From Hymenopus coronatus (Eukaryota > Arthropoda > Insecta > Mantodea > Hymenopodidae), in contig CM060892.1 in the NCBI GenBank assembly GCA_030762935.1, positions 85,566,827 through 85,630,826 on the forward strand: a stretch of DNA of 64,000 nt, written 5' to 3'. The position numbers were made by a program, and so were the translations under genes. The notes beneath the pieces are model-generated. The model worked only from the letters and a program-made list of their open reading frames with translations, was not told the origin of the DNA and made no database searches. How positions within the stretch are numbered: the stretch's first letter is position 1; every line of letters starts with the position of its first letter. This document shows, piece after piece, positions 11,991 to 23,169 of this stretch.

Positions 11991-12829
11991 AGTTTGATAA
12001 AAGCAAAAAGAAACAGTTTGTTTCATAAACAACTTGCCTTCCATCTAAGCATAGTCTTCATTGAGGGATAATCACTTGGTCCAGTGATCCTCCAGCTTTT
12101 TCATCCCATTGGTAAAATAAGTTCTGTCAAAATGTGCAAAACACTCAACTGTGACCATCACTTCATTTGGTGAAATTTTCTTACCACCAAGCCAAAGTTT
12201 GAAGCTAGGGAATAGGAAGAAGTCTCTTGGAGCCAAATCTGGTGAATAGGGTGGCTGAGGAACCAATTGAAGGCCCAATTCATGCGCTTTTGTCACTGTT
12301 ATGCTGATGTGTATTTTTATCCTGGTGAAAGAGCCCTTTTTTGCATGCCAACTTTACTCTTTTTTCAACCAATGCAAGTTTCAAATGATCCAACAGTGAA
12401 GCGTAATAGGGTCCAGTTATGGTTCTACCTTTTAAGAAGTAATCAATGAGGATAGGGCCATCACTTTACCAGCTGACAAATAGTCTTTGCTTCCTCAATC
12501 CACTTTTACCATCCTTTGTCCATTGTTTTAGCTCTGGTGTGAATGATGACTCCAGGTTTCAACAGTCACAAATCTGTGCAAAAAGTCCTGTGGATTACAA
12601 TAATCACAACAGACATGTGTTGAAATGTTGTTCTGGATACACTTTTTGTCAACTGTGGCACCCATCTCACACACAGCTTCTTCATAGCCAATTCTCCATG
12701 CAAGATATTGTGCACTTGCTTAGTTGTGATACCTACAGTCTAGCAGTCTCTCAAATTTTATTTAGCAGGCTTGCATTACCATATGGATTTTGTCAATGGT
12801 TTCCTGTGTGGTGATGTCCTTCGTAGCCT

Positions 12830-13065
12830 GGGGGTAACATGCTAGCCTCTGGTTCCCAAGGTTGCGGGTTCAAATCCAGCAGAGAGCGATGGAAGGGAAG
12901 TAAAGCCATTGGGCATGTGTCTTAAATTTTTGGCACATAAAAGAGCCTTAAACCTAAAGAAAGAGGCCTCTGAGCAAAATTAAGTGGTCTTTCATACCCA
13001 ATATAGAATGGAGATGCTAAGAACTAGCAATTAAAGAGCATCCATACATAACTTAATTATCAATG
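12830..13065 (+). repeat. SINE-II copy inside mariner X
   Basis: It has a tRNA-like head with a B box (ggttgcgggttcaaatccagc). The family body follows: gaagggaagtaaagccattggg, ggcacataaaagagcc, agaggcctctgagcaaaatt, cataccc-aatatagaatggaga. It abuts the mariner Y terminus at 13067, so Y probably inserted in its tail. Confidence 0.75.
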
Positions 13066-13066
13066 A

Positions 13067-14367
13067 CGAGGGGCATACTGAAAGTCGTGAGCAACACTGT
13101 TTTACAATCTTAATATTTATTTTTAAGCCAAACCAAATACATCATCATAATCTACAGACTTTCTTTCACTTTTCGACATAGTCTCCATTGTTTTGCACAC
13201 ATTTTTCCCATCGTTCTACAAGTTTGAAAATGCCCTTATGATAGAACTCCGTTCCAGCTACCCGCAGACCCTGACGCACTGCTTTCCGAATATCCTCCAG
13301 CGTCTCGTAGCGTTGGCCACGCATCTGCTCCTTCACAGAACCGAAAAGATGGTAGTCGGAGGGTGCCAAATCGGGACTGTAGGGAGGATGTGGAAGAGTT
13401 TCTCACCCTAATGCCCTGATCTTCTCCATAGTGGCACGGGCAGTATGCGGATGCGCATTATCCTGTTGAAGGATGATCCTCTTTCCAGGGCGTTTATCAC
13501 GCAAAGCCCGACGGAGCTTCAGAAGTGTCTTGACGTAGCGGGCAGAATTTATGGTTTGTTCAGGTTCAAGAAAGTCAACCAGAATGCAACCTTGTGCATC
13601 CCAAAAGACACTTCCCATAACTTTTCCTACAGACTGCACTGTCTTCGCTTTCTTCTTCGATGGCGAGTTCAAGTGGTGCCATTCCATACTCTTCTGGCTC
13701 ATAGTGATGAAACCAGCTCTCATCTCCAGTCACAATACACGTAAAAAATTCATCACCTTCATTATGAAATCTCTGAAGAAGGTTTTGTGCAATGGTTCTT
13801 CTCTGAAGTTTGTGGTCTTCAGTCAATAAACAGGGGACCCAACGGGCACAGACCTTTCGATAACCCAAGCTGTGGATCATTTCTTGCACTGCACTATGTC
13901 CTATTCCAAGTTGCGCAGCAATTTCATTCACAGTGAAATGCCTACCTCCTATAATGAGCTCATCAACTCTTTCCTTGTTGCGTTCTGTAGAGGCAGATCG
14001 AGGACGCCCGCTACGAGGCACATTTTGCAGACTCGTGTTTCCATCTTTGAAATGTTTCGCCCATCTTCTAACACTGCTGGCACCCATGCAGACACCTCCA
14101 TACGGACGTTGAAGTCTGAGATGAATTTCAGGGGCAGAATTTCCTTCTTTCACAAGGAATTCAATGACAGCACGCTGTCGAAACGAAACATCAATGTCAG
14201 CCATTTTTCAAACACCGTCTGTGGTCACGTGATAGAAGCTAATGACGTCACAATATGTCAATATTTGGCTTAAAGTCTGTAGATTATGATCCTGCAATTA
14301 GTTTTGTTACATTGTTGAAATTTAAATTTTTACAATGGGTTGCTCGTGACTTGCAGTATGCCCCTCA
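13067..14367 (-). mobile_element. Mariner-family transposon (Y), full length
   Basis: Imperfect terminal inverted repeats of about 30 bp bound the element: GAGGGGCATACTGAAAGTCG at the left, and CTTGCAGTATGCCCCTC at the right. A TA follows the right end at 14368-14369; the left TA is not preserved. The length of about 1.3 kb is normal for mariner. It is inserted in SINE and older mariner sequence within a Jupiter intron. Confidence 0.88.
13166..14204 (-). pseudogene. Mariner Y transposase, one frameshift and one stop
   Basis: It starts at ATG 14204 (MADIDVSFRQRAVIEFL). The N-terminal helix-turn-helix pair is present, including SGRPRSAST linker-like sequence and IGHSAVQEMIH, then the ARWVPCLLT motif. 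The catalytic DD34D residues are all visible: VTGDESW, LQQDNAHPHTA and SPDLAPSDYHLF. The frame shifts once between the YEPE region and HHLNSPSKKK (around 13680-13720). A TGA interrupts RALG-ETLPHPP near 13400. The C-terminus VQNNGDYVEK is normal. It would be cut-and-paste transposase if intact; here it is dead but young compared with X. Confidence 0.88.
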
Positions 14368-14854
14368 TATAACAGTGTCGTGACCTCAATTGGATGACCT
14401 GAGCATGCTTTGTCTTTGATGTTTGTCCATTGACGTTTAAATTCATTAATTTAAGTAAATGTTCTCAGTGATGGTGCAGGGTCCATGTGAACGTTATCCA
14501 AATCTGCTTTAATTTGTGTGGCAGTCCACCCCTTCAAATGAAAATGTTTAATAAACAGCATGAAAATCTGTTTTCTCCATTTCAATCACAGTTGACACCT
14601 TGATCAATTCAAGTGAATTGAACTGTATGCTGTACATTAATTTTTATTGGTCCTTTGAATAATTAACTTGCCAACAATGAAGCTGCAACAGAAATGTTCC
14701 ATTCTTTCATGGAAATTTACCACACCTATCAAACAGCCTTCATAAAATGTGTGAATATTTTTAGAGTCATACCCCATAATTTGAAAGTAATCATTTAATT
14801 TCAGCATTTGTTTTTATAGGTTTAAACATGCATTAAAACTTTAAAATGCACACC

Positions 14855-15085
14855 TCAATAGTGTGCAGGTAGCTTGTCTGCCTCATATTAGAGAGGTCCC
14901 AAGTTCAAATCTCAGCTAGTGGGTTAGTTATCCATATAAGTTTCGGAGTTTTCACATATCCTGATAAGATGAATGTTAGACAACTCTAAGCTCCCGAGAC
15001 CTGCTTGAGCTTCAGTTTAACCATTTTGTTTATTACTGTCCAATATGACTTAACACAGTTAAAGGATGTTAAACTAAAAACAAGA
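14855..15085 (+). repeat. SINE-III, single tRNA-derived copy
   Basis: An A-box-like gtgtgcaggtagcttgtctg and a B-box-like aagttcaaatctcagc form the head. A body of about 150 bp follows and it ends in aaaacaagaaataaat. It does not match the other SINE bodies in the window. Boundaries are approximate. Confidence 0.5.
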
Positions 15086-16297
15086 AATAAATATAAAGTA
15101 GCATGATAGTGGCAGATTTATGTAATAAGTGCTTCGCTGACAAACTATGTTGAAGATTTATAAAATTCAGAGCTTGGTGGTGAAATTGGAATATTTTTCA
15201 TTTTTTTGTTTTTCTTTTTTTTTTTGTTGCTTTATTCAGAATAATGCTGCAAACATAAGGTCACTTTTTTCTGTATTGTCATCCAATCATTATATTTTTG
15301 CAACAAAACTTAAAGTGGGTCTCTTACATATGTAATTTTAAACCAAGTATAGCAATGTGTGTTTAATACTTAGACCAAAAACATGTATTGCATGTGCCTG
15401 AATTGTGTGTGTATTAGCAAAGATTATTTTCATATTAGTGTGCTAGAATTATTAAAGAAAATGTAGCAGCTTTTGTCAGTTTGGTAGAGATAGGAATGTT
15501 TCAAATCTTTACCACCTCAGTTTGTTGTATGTGTAGTCTAGTTGAATAGTTGCATTGGCATGGTATATATAATAGTTAATTATGATTTTTGAGGTAGGCT
15601 AGCTATTGCCAGAAATAACCTTTCTGACCTTTCTTCTTTTCTACCTATACAAACTAGTCTTATCTCAGGATAAAGATGTACTGGGTATTCTGATAGCATC
15701 TGGTACTTAAATGTTGATATTGCTTTTAATTTAGTTTTGTCTTCGGCAACAGTTGACAAAAACATTGTGTCCTTGCACACCTTTTGCCACTGTAGTGTGA
15801 TTTTTAAAATTGTAAGTGCAGAGACTGAAAAGAACAAAATTGGAAGGATGTGAAAATATTCTGCTGTTTTTATTCAGAAATCTATAATGAATTTCTACTC
15901 CCCTTCTTATCAAACACCTTTTCATAATGATACCATCACATTTGAAAAAGTAACTTGTTACCAAGTAAATGCCCTAGAGTACCCAGTTCAGAATCCAAAA
16001 CTTAGGAGTTTTAAGTTATTGAAACAAATTTGAGAGGCATAATTACTGTACAAATCACTAATAATAGCACTGACTGCCAGTAAGCTTTACTGTTATTAGT
16101 ATAAAACACTAAATTAAAACATTTTTAATTACTCAGAACTTTGTGATATAAGATAACATTTCTGATATTAGAAACATTCATTGAAGATATTGTTGAGAGC
16201 AGCCTTCTTTTAATTTTTTTTTCTCTAAAGCCATTTTATAATTATGAGGAGAGATCAAATGCTGAGTCTTCCTTCTTTTTAAACAAAGTATGAATAA
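15086..16297. other. Jupiter intron, no recognised element
   Basis: AT-rich; no coding or repeat similarity recognised. Confidence 0.45.
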
Positions 16298-16445
16298 AAA
16301 ATCTTATGTAACTTTCATATTTTATCTATTCTTGCAAAAGCTATTCTTTTAACTAATTCACGCTAACCAATATGAACATTAGCAGAAATGGTTTTATTTC
16401 TTATAGGTTCAAAGGGAATAAGGGAAGCACTAGGCAAAGCTAGGA
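16298..16445 (+). repeat. Left-end fragment of the IRE family
   Basis: It carries the left-terminal landmarks: aaaaaatcttatgtaactttcat, then acgctaaccaatatgaacattagcagaaatgg, and gggaataagggaagcactagg. It breaks off into the R1 LINE 3' end near 16486. Confidence 0.5.
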
Positions 16446-16486
16446 AGCTGGTAAACTGAGGGGATGTGCCGGACTTATACCAACTA

Positions 16487-17360
16487 AAAAAAAACCCTCT
16501 TTTATTCACTTGCTCACATTGCGGAAACTGCTTCACAGCATTACTTCACAATGAAGCAATCATGTTTATCTCTCCTTTTCATCCAATTCTTTAGCTTTTA
16601 TAATTTTGAGTATCATGTCTTGAATAATTTTCCATTTATTTTCAGTTTCCAGCATTAATGTTATAATATTTTTAGCAGTTATTTCTTGTCTAATTTGTTT
16701 GATAGCTGCTTGTCTTATATGATTCCATTTTTTATATTTTAATGCAGTATGTTCAGGAGTATTCTTTTCCTGACAATACAGACAGTTTTCACTATTAGTG
16801 ATAGCCATTTTAAACAGGTTTTAAAGCGTCCGTGCCCCAATAAAAATTGGGTTAAATAGTACACTTGTCCATGTTTCCGGTTTATCCAGGGTTCTATATC
16901 TGGTATCAGTTTCTGGGTCCATTGTGCCATCTTGGTTTCCTGTACCCATTCTTCTTGCCATGACTGTATCATTTTTTCTCTTGTCTTACACTTTTGTGCA
17001 TTTCCATGTTTTTCAGTTGCGTATGCTCGCTCCCAAGCCACTAGATGTATGGGTATAGTGCTGGCTATTACTTAAATTGCCCGCGTGGATACGGTCCTAT
17101 AGCAATTCTAATCGCTATCTTGTGCTGTACACTTTCCATAATTCTCTGGAACGTCTCTATTTCCACCCATGTTTTCCAGGCGGGTAGACAGTACAGCATT
17201 ATAGAGTTTATTACTGAGGGGAGGTGTGATGCCTCCCTATTCCACCTGGAGTTATTGTGACTATTTCTTGGCATGTCAAGTATAACAGTGGCAGAACTAG
17301 TCAATTTGAAAGGAGAGTGACTGAGTACTAAAACGCTTCTTGCAATCTTTTTCCTCAATG
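16487..17360 (-). mobile_element. R1-clade LINE, 5'-truncated C-terminal fragment
   Basis: Minus-strand pieces give the end of a reverse transcriptase ORF: VINSIMLYCLPAWKTWVE and AIRIA (17068-17358). Downstream comes the R1-type C-terminal domain: WQEEWVQETKMAQWTQKLIPDIEPW, RKHGQVYYLTQFLLGHGRF and a CxxC...EHT zinc knuckle remnant (16740-17041). The tail continues to 16566. Frameshifts separate the pieces. A short A-rich run (plus-strand ctaaaaaaaaac) lies near the 3' end but on the wrong strand for a tail, so the exact 3' terminus is unclear. Confidence 0.75.
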
Positions 17361-18199
17361 AGGCTTTATAAGCCTTTTTTCACATAGAGTAGAATGCTGA
17401 GACTGCTGAATAAAATGTTTTTTTCTTTCGGTCACATTTTGGATTGTTATCTGTATAAATCATTGCTGTCTTTTTGAATTAAGAAATAGGTCCTTCAAAT
17501 TGGTCCATTTCTTTGGGCACTTGAAAAGAAAAGAATGTTGCCGCAACTTCCAAGCCTTAATCAGCCTCTGTAGATCATTCTTCTGTCACCACCTCCTCCT
17601 GGGCTCATTTACCAAAGTAAGATATTTTATTTATTTCAGTATAGAGCATACTTGGCAGTCAGTGAATATTACATACACCTTTGTTTTGAATGAGAATTAA
17701 ACAAATACTTTGTGTTTTCTTTCACTACCCCTCTCATCCTCCCATCAGGTTAAGAAATAATTTGGTTTACTATAACAGAAAACTAAGAACAAAGAAAACA
17801 TTCTGATGATTGAATTTCCAGCATAATTGACATTTAATACAAGATTGCTTTAGTAATTTATTCAATTATATGTTTTTTATTCTCCAAGAGAATAATATAA
17901 AAAAGTGTATAATGACTAATGATTCTTTACATGCTTGGAGAAGTATTTTATTCCCAAAAGACTAAAGCAAACCAGTTCAATTTAGCAATTTTGTAGTCTT
18001 GAAGCTGTGTCACAAGATTGCAATAATTATCAAACCTTTGGTTGTTATAAAAATGAAACGGAACTCTCTTGAGATAAAAGTTGCCTGTATTAAAAATATC
18101 TATAATTAAATACCTCTAATATGAATTCATGTTTAAAAAATTTCATGAGCCTAAAGCTTTAAAAACGTGTCCATTTATGATAGATTGTAATTTTTTCAG
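17361..18199. other. Last Jupiter intron, 3' part
   Basis: No element recognised. It ends with the polypyrimidine/AG acceptor attttttcag at 18190-18199. Confidence 0.5.
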
Positions 18200-18348
18200 A
18201 TTCTAATCCTGTAACTGGAGAGGCTTATACGAATGGTGAAAAGGAAACAAGTTCTCCTCCTGCTCCAGCAACCACAAATGGTTCTGATAGTGCCCAGGCC
18301 CGCCGTGGACGTGTGCCTCCAGGGGGCTTCTCTTCTGGATTGTGGTGA
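18200..18348 (+). CDS. Jupiter: Jupiter terminal coding exon
   Basis: The exon completes the phase-1 codon (G|AT = Asp) and encodes DSNPVTGEAYTNGEKETS, a Ser/Pro/Ala-rich stretch, and the C-terminus RRGRVPPGGFSSGLW with stop TGA at 18346-18348. The second PPGG motif and the C-terminal SSGLW are what I expect of the Jupiter/HN1 family. The SNPVTGE segment repeats the motif of the previous exon. The three recognised exons join without a frameshift (383 + 72 + 149 nt). The 3' UTR follows. Confidence 0.85.
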
Positions 18349-18562
18349 AGATGTAGCAGCTCACCACAACACCTCTGATAATCTTCCTGACTACTTCCTT
18401 TTCTGTTACCTCCTCTTTTTAAAGAAGTGAAGATGCAGAGAATCATGTTCAGCTTTTGAAGATCGGCATCCCGTTAAATAATAATTAGTACTTTTTGCAT
18501 CGGGAGGAGGGAAAGCCTTAACATGACTATTCATTAAACCTGTAGTAATGTTTTGTAATAAT

Positions 18563-18568
18563 AATAAA
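18563..18568 (+). terminator. Candidate polyadenylation signal for Jupiter (proximal)
   Basis: AATAAA, 215 nt after the Jupiter stop codon, within aataataataaaacc. Canonical hexamer; usage not known. Confidence 0.45.
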
Positions 18569-19229
18569 ACCTTTAGTTGTATTTTCACTTTATAATACCT
18601 GCATGATTTGTTCACAATGTTTTTAATTTAATGCTTACTTAGAATTAGTAGATAGCACAATACCATAAATCAGTCTTTAACAATAGATCTCTTGTTTGCT
18701 GTATAGAGACAGTATGGGGAGATTAGAATTTTATCTGCTACAAGAAAGTAAGTTGGTGCCTTCATCTTGAACAGCAATTGTGGTGTCCATACTGTGTACT
18801 TCAGTGTTGACATAAGTTCTAATTCTTTATTTGCTTTTATAAATGAAATGTGTGTAATTTTCCATTTTAAAACAGAACGGACTGCAAAAAGAAAATTATA
18901 TCACATGGCTGTATATAATAACTATTTATTTTTTATGTTTTCCCTTGGGCATCACATAAAGTGTTCCACATATGGTAGTATTTGAATGATATAACTGCTC
19001 TTTTTTATAGTGAATGTTGCCTTGAAATGATTACTTAGTTTAATTGTGCACTATGCTAGCTTGTGGTTGGACATTAAAGGAATTTTAATGTTCAGTATAG
19101 AAGGTTAGGGCAGGCACTGACCATATTAAGACTGTTTTCAGTTATCTTCCCAGAATGATTGTGTCTGATTAAATGATAAGAAAATGTTCAGAAACCTTGC
19201 TTGTTTCAAATGTACTTGACATATTATTC

Positions 19230-19235
19230 AATAAA
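19230..19235 (+). terminator. Candidate polyadenylation signal for Jupiter (distal)
   Basis: AATAAA in attattcaataaagttttt, about 0.88 kb after the stop codon, with T-rich sequence downstream. It would give a longer 3' UTR. Confidence 0.4.
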
Positions 19236-19801
19236 GTTTTTATGAATAAACTTTAAGAAGTTATTCCTGTAACTATTACTTTTGTATGAAATCACCCTAA
19301 AATGTAGAAAGAAAGAAGAAAAAAACAAAACACAAATGCCAGGTGCATAAGGAACATGAATGACAACAACAGCAAGAGTGAATCCAGAGGGGAGCACAGG
19401 GTGTATGTATGAACAGCCCATTGGGTAAGCATGCTCAGTATGTTTCCATAAATTTGATTGCATAAATTTATAGAAAAATTTACATGGACAAAGTTTACAT
19501 TGTGATTCATCTACACATGGGAGTAACTCTACATGAAACTGATTTTCATACATTTACTCAGTTTGCAATTCTAACACTAAGTGTGTGAAACTGACGGTGA
19601 ACAGAGGCAAGGCAACTAGTGGTATGTGGGAACCTAAATATAAGCATCACGTAATGTGACGTAATAAAGGAAACATCAGTTTTGCCAACATCAATATGAC
19701 TGAAATTAAGCATATAATAGTACATACTTTCGTAGGATATTGGATAAAATGTGGTAATGACATTTTGAAAGGCAAAAGAATTTAAACTTCAAATTGTAAA
19801 T

Positions 19802-20660
19802 AAAAAAATCTGATGTGTTCCATTCATATGACTTTCTCTACATCTCTGCAACAAATTATTGTTAAAAAGCTTATGCTTCTATTGACTTCATGCTAATCAA
19901 GAAAAAATAAGCAGAAATAGTCTTATTACTTGCTTCCTTGTAGGTAGAAGCAAAATAAGGGAGTACCATAGATTAAAGTAATAGTCAAAAGCTGGGTGCT
20001 ATGTGACTGAAGTTTCTTTGTATGGACAGGAGTAAACAAATTCCTGTATGAGAAAAGTATGTTTTTCAAAGCTGAACCTACTGACAAGGAAAATCTCAAA
20101 AACGATCAACTCCATGAAAAAAAAAATGTATATTCCATAAATTGCGCGTTTTAAAGTGCTCTACCTTTTTTGTGTGGTAAGTTTTTGACCATCTCTTATG
20201 GTTTAGCACTAGTGCAAAATTCCATAAAATGCATTCAAATAAAGTAGTCTTCAGAGGCTATTCCCAGAAAATTTAACATATACATTTTATTTGTCAGGTA
20301 AATATCTTTAATGTATAACATTTTAATCAAAGGAGCCATTTTTGAGAAACTCAGAATTTTTTAAAAAAGTTCCATCTAAAGAGTAGTTGGGGTTGTGGGG
20401 ATTTTCTTGAAAAACTTTGTGTCCCATCCTTGCAACATACTGAACTTAAATATCAAGTTTGGTATTTAATGGACCTTTCATTTTTGAGCTAAGATGTGCG
20501 CGCGCACACTTTTTTTCTAAAAATACTTTTTTGGAGGGTGTCTCAAAACATATATTTGCAGTGAAATCCCATTATCAAATTTTTGGGTGCCATACAATAC
20601 CTACTCTATACACTATGTATATAGTACACATAGAGAAAGGGGATCCACATTCATTTTTTG
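19802..20660 (+). repeat. IRE family copy, right end truncated
   Basis: It opens with aaaaaatctgatgtgttccattcatatgactttctcta. It follows the family order through agcagaaatagtcttatta, tcaaaaacgatcaactcc, gccatttttgagaaa and ggggattttcttgaaaaact. It reaches the internal palindrome region (tctatacactatgtatatagtacacatagaga, about 20607-20638). The outer right terminal repeat is missing. Confidence 0.75.
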
Positions 20661-23165
20661 TAATTTATATAACAATTTTATAGGTTTATTCCTGGGTTTG
20701 TTTTCTTGGCAACAAACCCAGGCACCTTTCTCCATTGGTTTCACATTGAAATAATTTCAGAAACAAATTCACAATCTTCTTTGTTGTTTGCTAGTGATTT
20801 GATGCTTTTGATACTTCTCTCATTCCTTACTCCATAGACTTATATTGCTGCTTGTTCTTGTTGCTTTTTTTATTTATTTATTTTTTTTTATTTGTTTTTT
20901 TTTTTTTTTCTTTAATTTAATTCTTTGTTCCCTATTGAAAAAGACATGTTTTACTTGGACCCTTTCCAGGTTTCCATCTGAAGTGAGTCGAATTGATGTC
21001 TTATGTTTTCTTTTTTCGAGACCTCTTTTTTCTCTGAAGCTGGCAAAATGGCCTTGCTATTATTGTGTGGATACATTTTAGTGGATACTGGTATTATGGA
21101 TTTGCTATGCTCTTCAGTTACTTATTTTGAAGATCTGTTTTTTTTTTATCAGAAGAGCACATATTTGTACATCAAACAAATTATATTCCTTTAATATTTC
21201 TTCCAAATTTTGCAAATATTTACTTACTTCCATGGAAAAAGAAGGGGGCAGACTGAAATATTCTTAAATATACATAATTTGCGATAGTGGTGATGATATG
21301 TTGCACCAAAGCTAATTTAAATGCTTTGTACACTTTATGCTGCTTTTGGAAACACCAGTGAATTCTGTTAAGCTAAGACTATTGTTTAATGAAAAAGTAA
21401 GATCCTTTCACAAAACTTAGTATATACACTGAAATAATTCTTTCCTTGCTTATGTTTCACTACACTGGTATTAGAGGTTTCCACAATTACTTAACTTGAC
21501 TAGAAGCAGCACAAGGGATATGCATTTTTACATAAAGTAGTAATGATTAAATGATCATTAAATGTTGTTCCTTAATCATTCATACTATATTATTTAGACT
21601 TTGCATAGTGTAATACAATATTTCTGTACTCGCTCAGTAATTTAAAGGAGTTAAAAGTAGTAAGATATTCAGCAACCAATCGTAGTCGTTGCAACCACTG
21701 AAATGAGGCTGGACAGATAATAACCTCACTAATCTAGTGTTTGCAAGCACATAGAAGCCAGGTAATTTTATAAAAGTGCATAAAACTAGCTTAATTACTT
21801 CTTGACAAGAAACATTTCATTTCTCTGTAGCACAACAGGTATATTCATGGAAAATATATGAGGAGATGCAATGTCATAGTAAGGCAAGTGCTACCAAGAC
21901 AAAACTAAAAATGGCGCTAAACCTTATCTTAATCAGAATTGTACCTATATCGAAATTTTACCATCTTACCCTATAGTAATAACTAGAAGAAAGAAACATT
22001 AATGCCCAAGCTACATTGTCTAATATCATTACATAAGAAAATGTGCAGATAATCTTAGTTGATTGTATCTAGGTTTGTAGTATATAGTTGTAAAAATAGA
22101 TAGATGTCACTCACAGTCTTATGAAAGAGATTAATACTATGTAATGAGTTGAGATAACTATGTAGTTCCAGAAGAGCAAAACCAATACTTACAGTGAATG
22201 ATGTCACCCAGACTCATTCACCATTAATGATAAAACTTGTTACTGTCTTCATTACTTTGGTAACTGTTTCTGGGTAACTAACTACTTTGTTAAGAGTTTA
22301 TAATACTGTGATGCGACTTACAGCAGAAGAATAATCAAATTAATGTAGTCAACTTTACTCACTTCAGTTTTATGAAAAATGATAATTGTTTCACGAGCCC
22401 TTGCTTGCATCGATTGATGGATTGATTTTTATGACATCTGGTGGATGGGCAATGAGGCTGGATAAACAATCTGTATGAGGGAGTTTAAAATCCATGGCTG
22501 TGTGGTGGTAAGTTAAGAGTCGAAATTCTTTCCCACACTGTTAATTCAAATGGATTCAATAGCTCATTTACTACATTAATTTCAGGATGAATGTCACGGT
22601 TGTAGTGCCAAAAATTCTACAACACTGCAAATTTATCAGTTTGTTTAACATTTCTTCTGTGCTCCTTATTGCTTGTTTCTAGCTTTCTTTTGGTTTTACC
22701 AATGCATTTCACACTGCAATCGAAGCATCATGCTATTGTCCCTAATCACTTGTCAATATCAACTCTCCTACCTTTGAAGTAGCCAAATGGCTCAAGAATA
22801 AATTCAATTTCTTACCAAAATTTTGGAATAAGTATCAAAAGCTAATTAAACTTAGTAGACAAAATAAAAAGCATAACAAAATCTAGAGAAAAGGAACCAG
22901 TCTTATTTAGTGTGAAAATCTTGTTCCTGAGTATCCCAGCAGATAAACTTCCTTAGAAAATGGCTAAATACCGCAGGTTTACATGATACAGAAATAGATG
23001 ATTTAGTTAAACTCATCAGCTTACGTATATAGCAAACAGCCTTCTTTGATCATCGTGTACCAACAGATTCCAGGCCTAGCCATGGGAAACCTACTTTCAC
23101 CATTTTTAAGATAAAACTTATGAAAGTGGCAAGTTGATGTGATAGATAATTACAATACTTTTTAG
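20661..23165. other. Intergenic, no recognised element
   Basis: AT-rich, with long T tracts near 20881-20912. Short ORFs are low-complexity. I see no exon, RNA gene or repeat matching the rest of the window. Confidence 0.4.
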
Positions 23166-23169
23166 TTTC

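Larger units (their letters stand above)
11998..14760 (-). mobile_element. Old mariner (X), split by a SINE and a younger mariner
   Basis: The 3' half of a mariner transposase lies at 12060-12829 (minus). Recognisable segments are KKLCVRWVPQLT, FVTVxETWSHH, PPYSPDLAPRDFFLFPSFK and KKLEDHWTK, with many stops and frameshifts. The N-terminal part lies at 14385-14545: GWTATQIKADLDNVHMDPAPS, INEFKRQW, SGHPIEVTT. The two halves would join at the mariner VTTP...IHxxVM region, showing one element split by 12830-14367. Both catalytic Asp motifs in the 3' half are damaged or out of frame. Terminal repeats were not resolved. Inactive. Confidence 0.8.
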
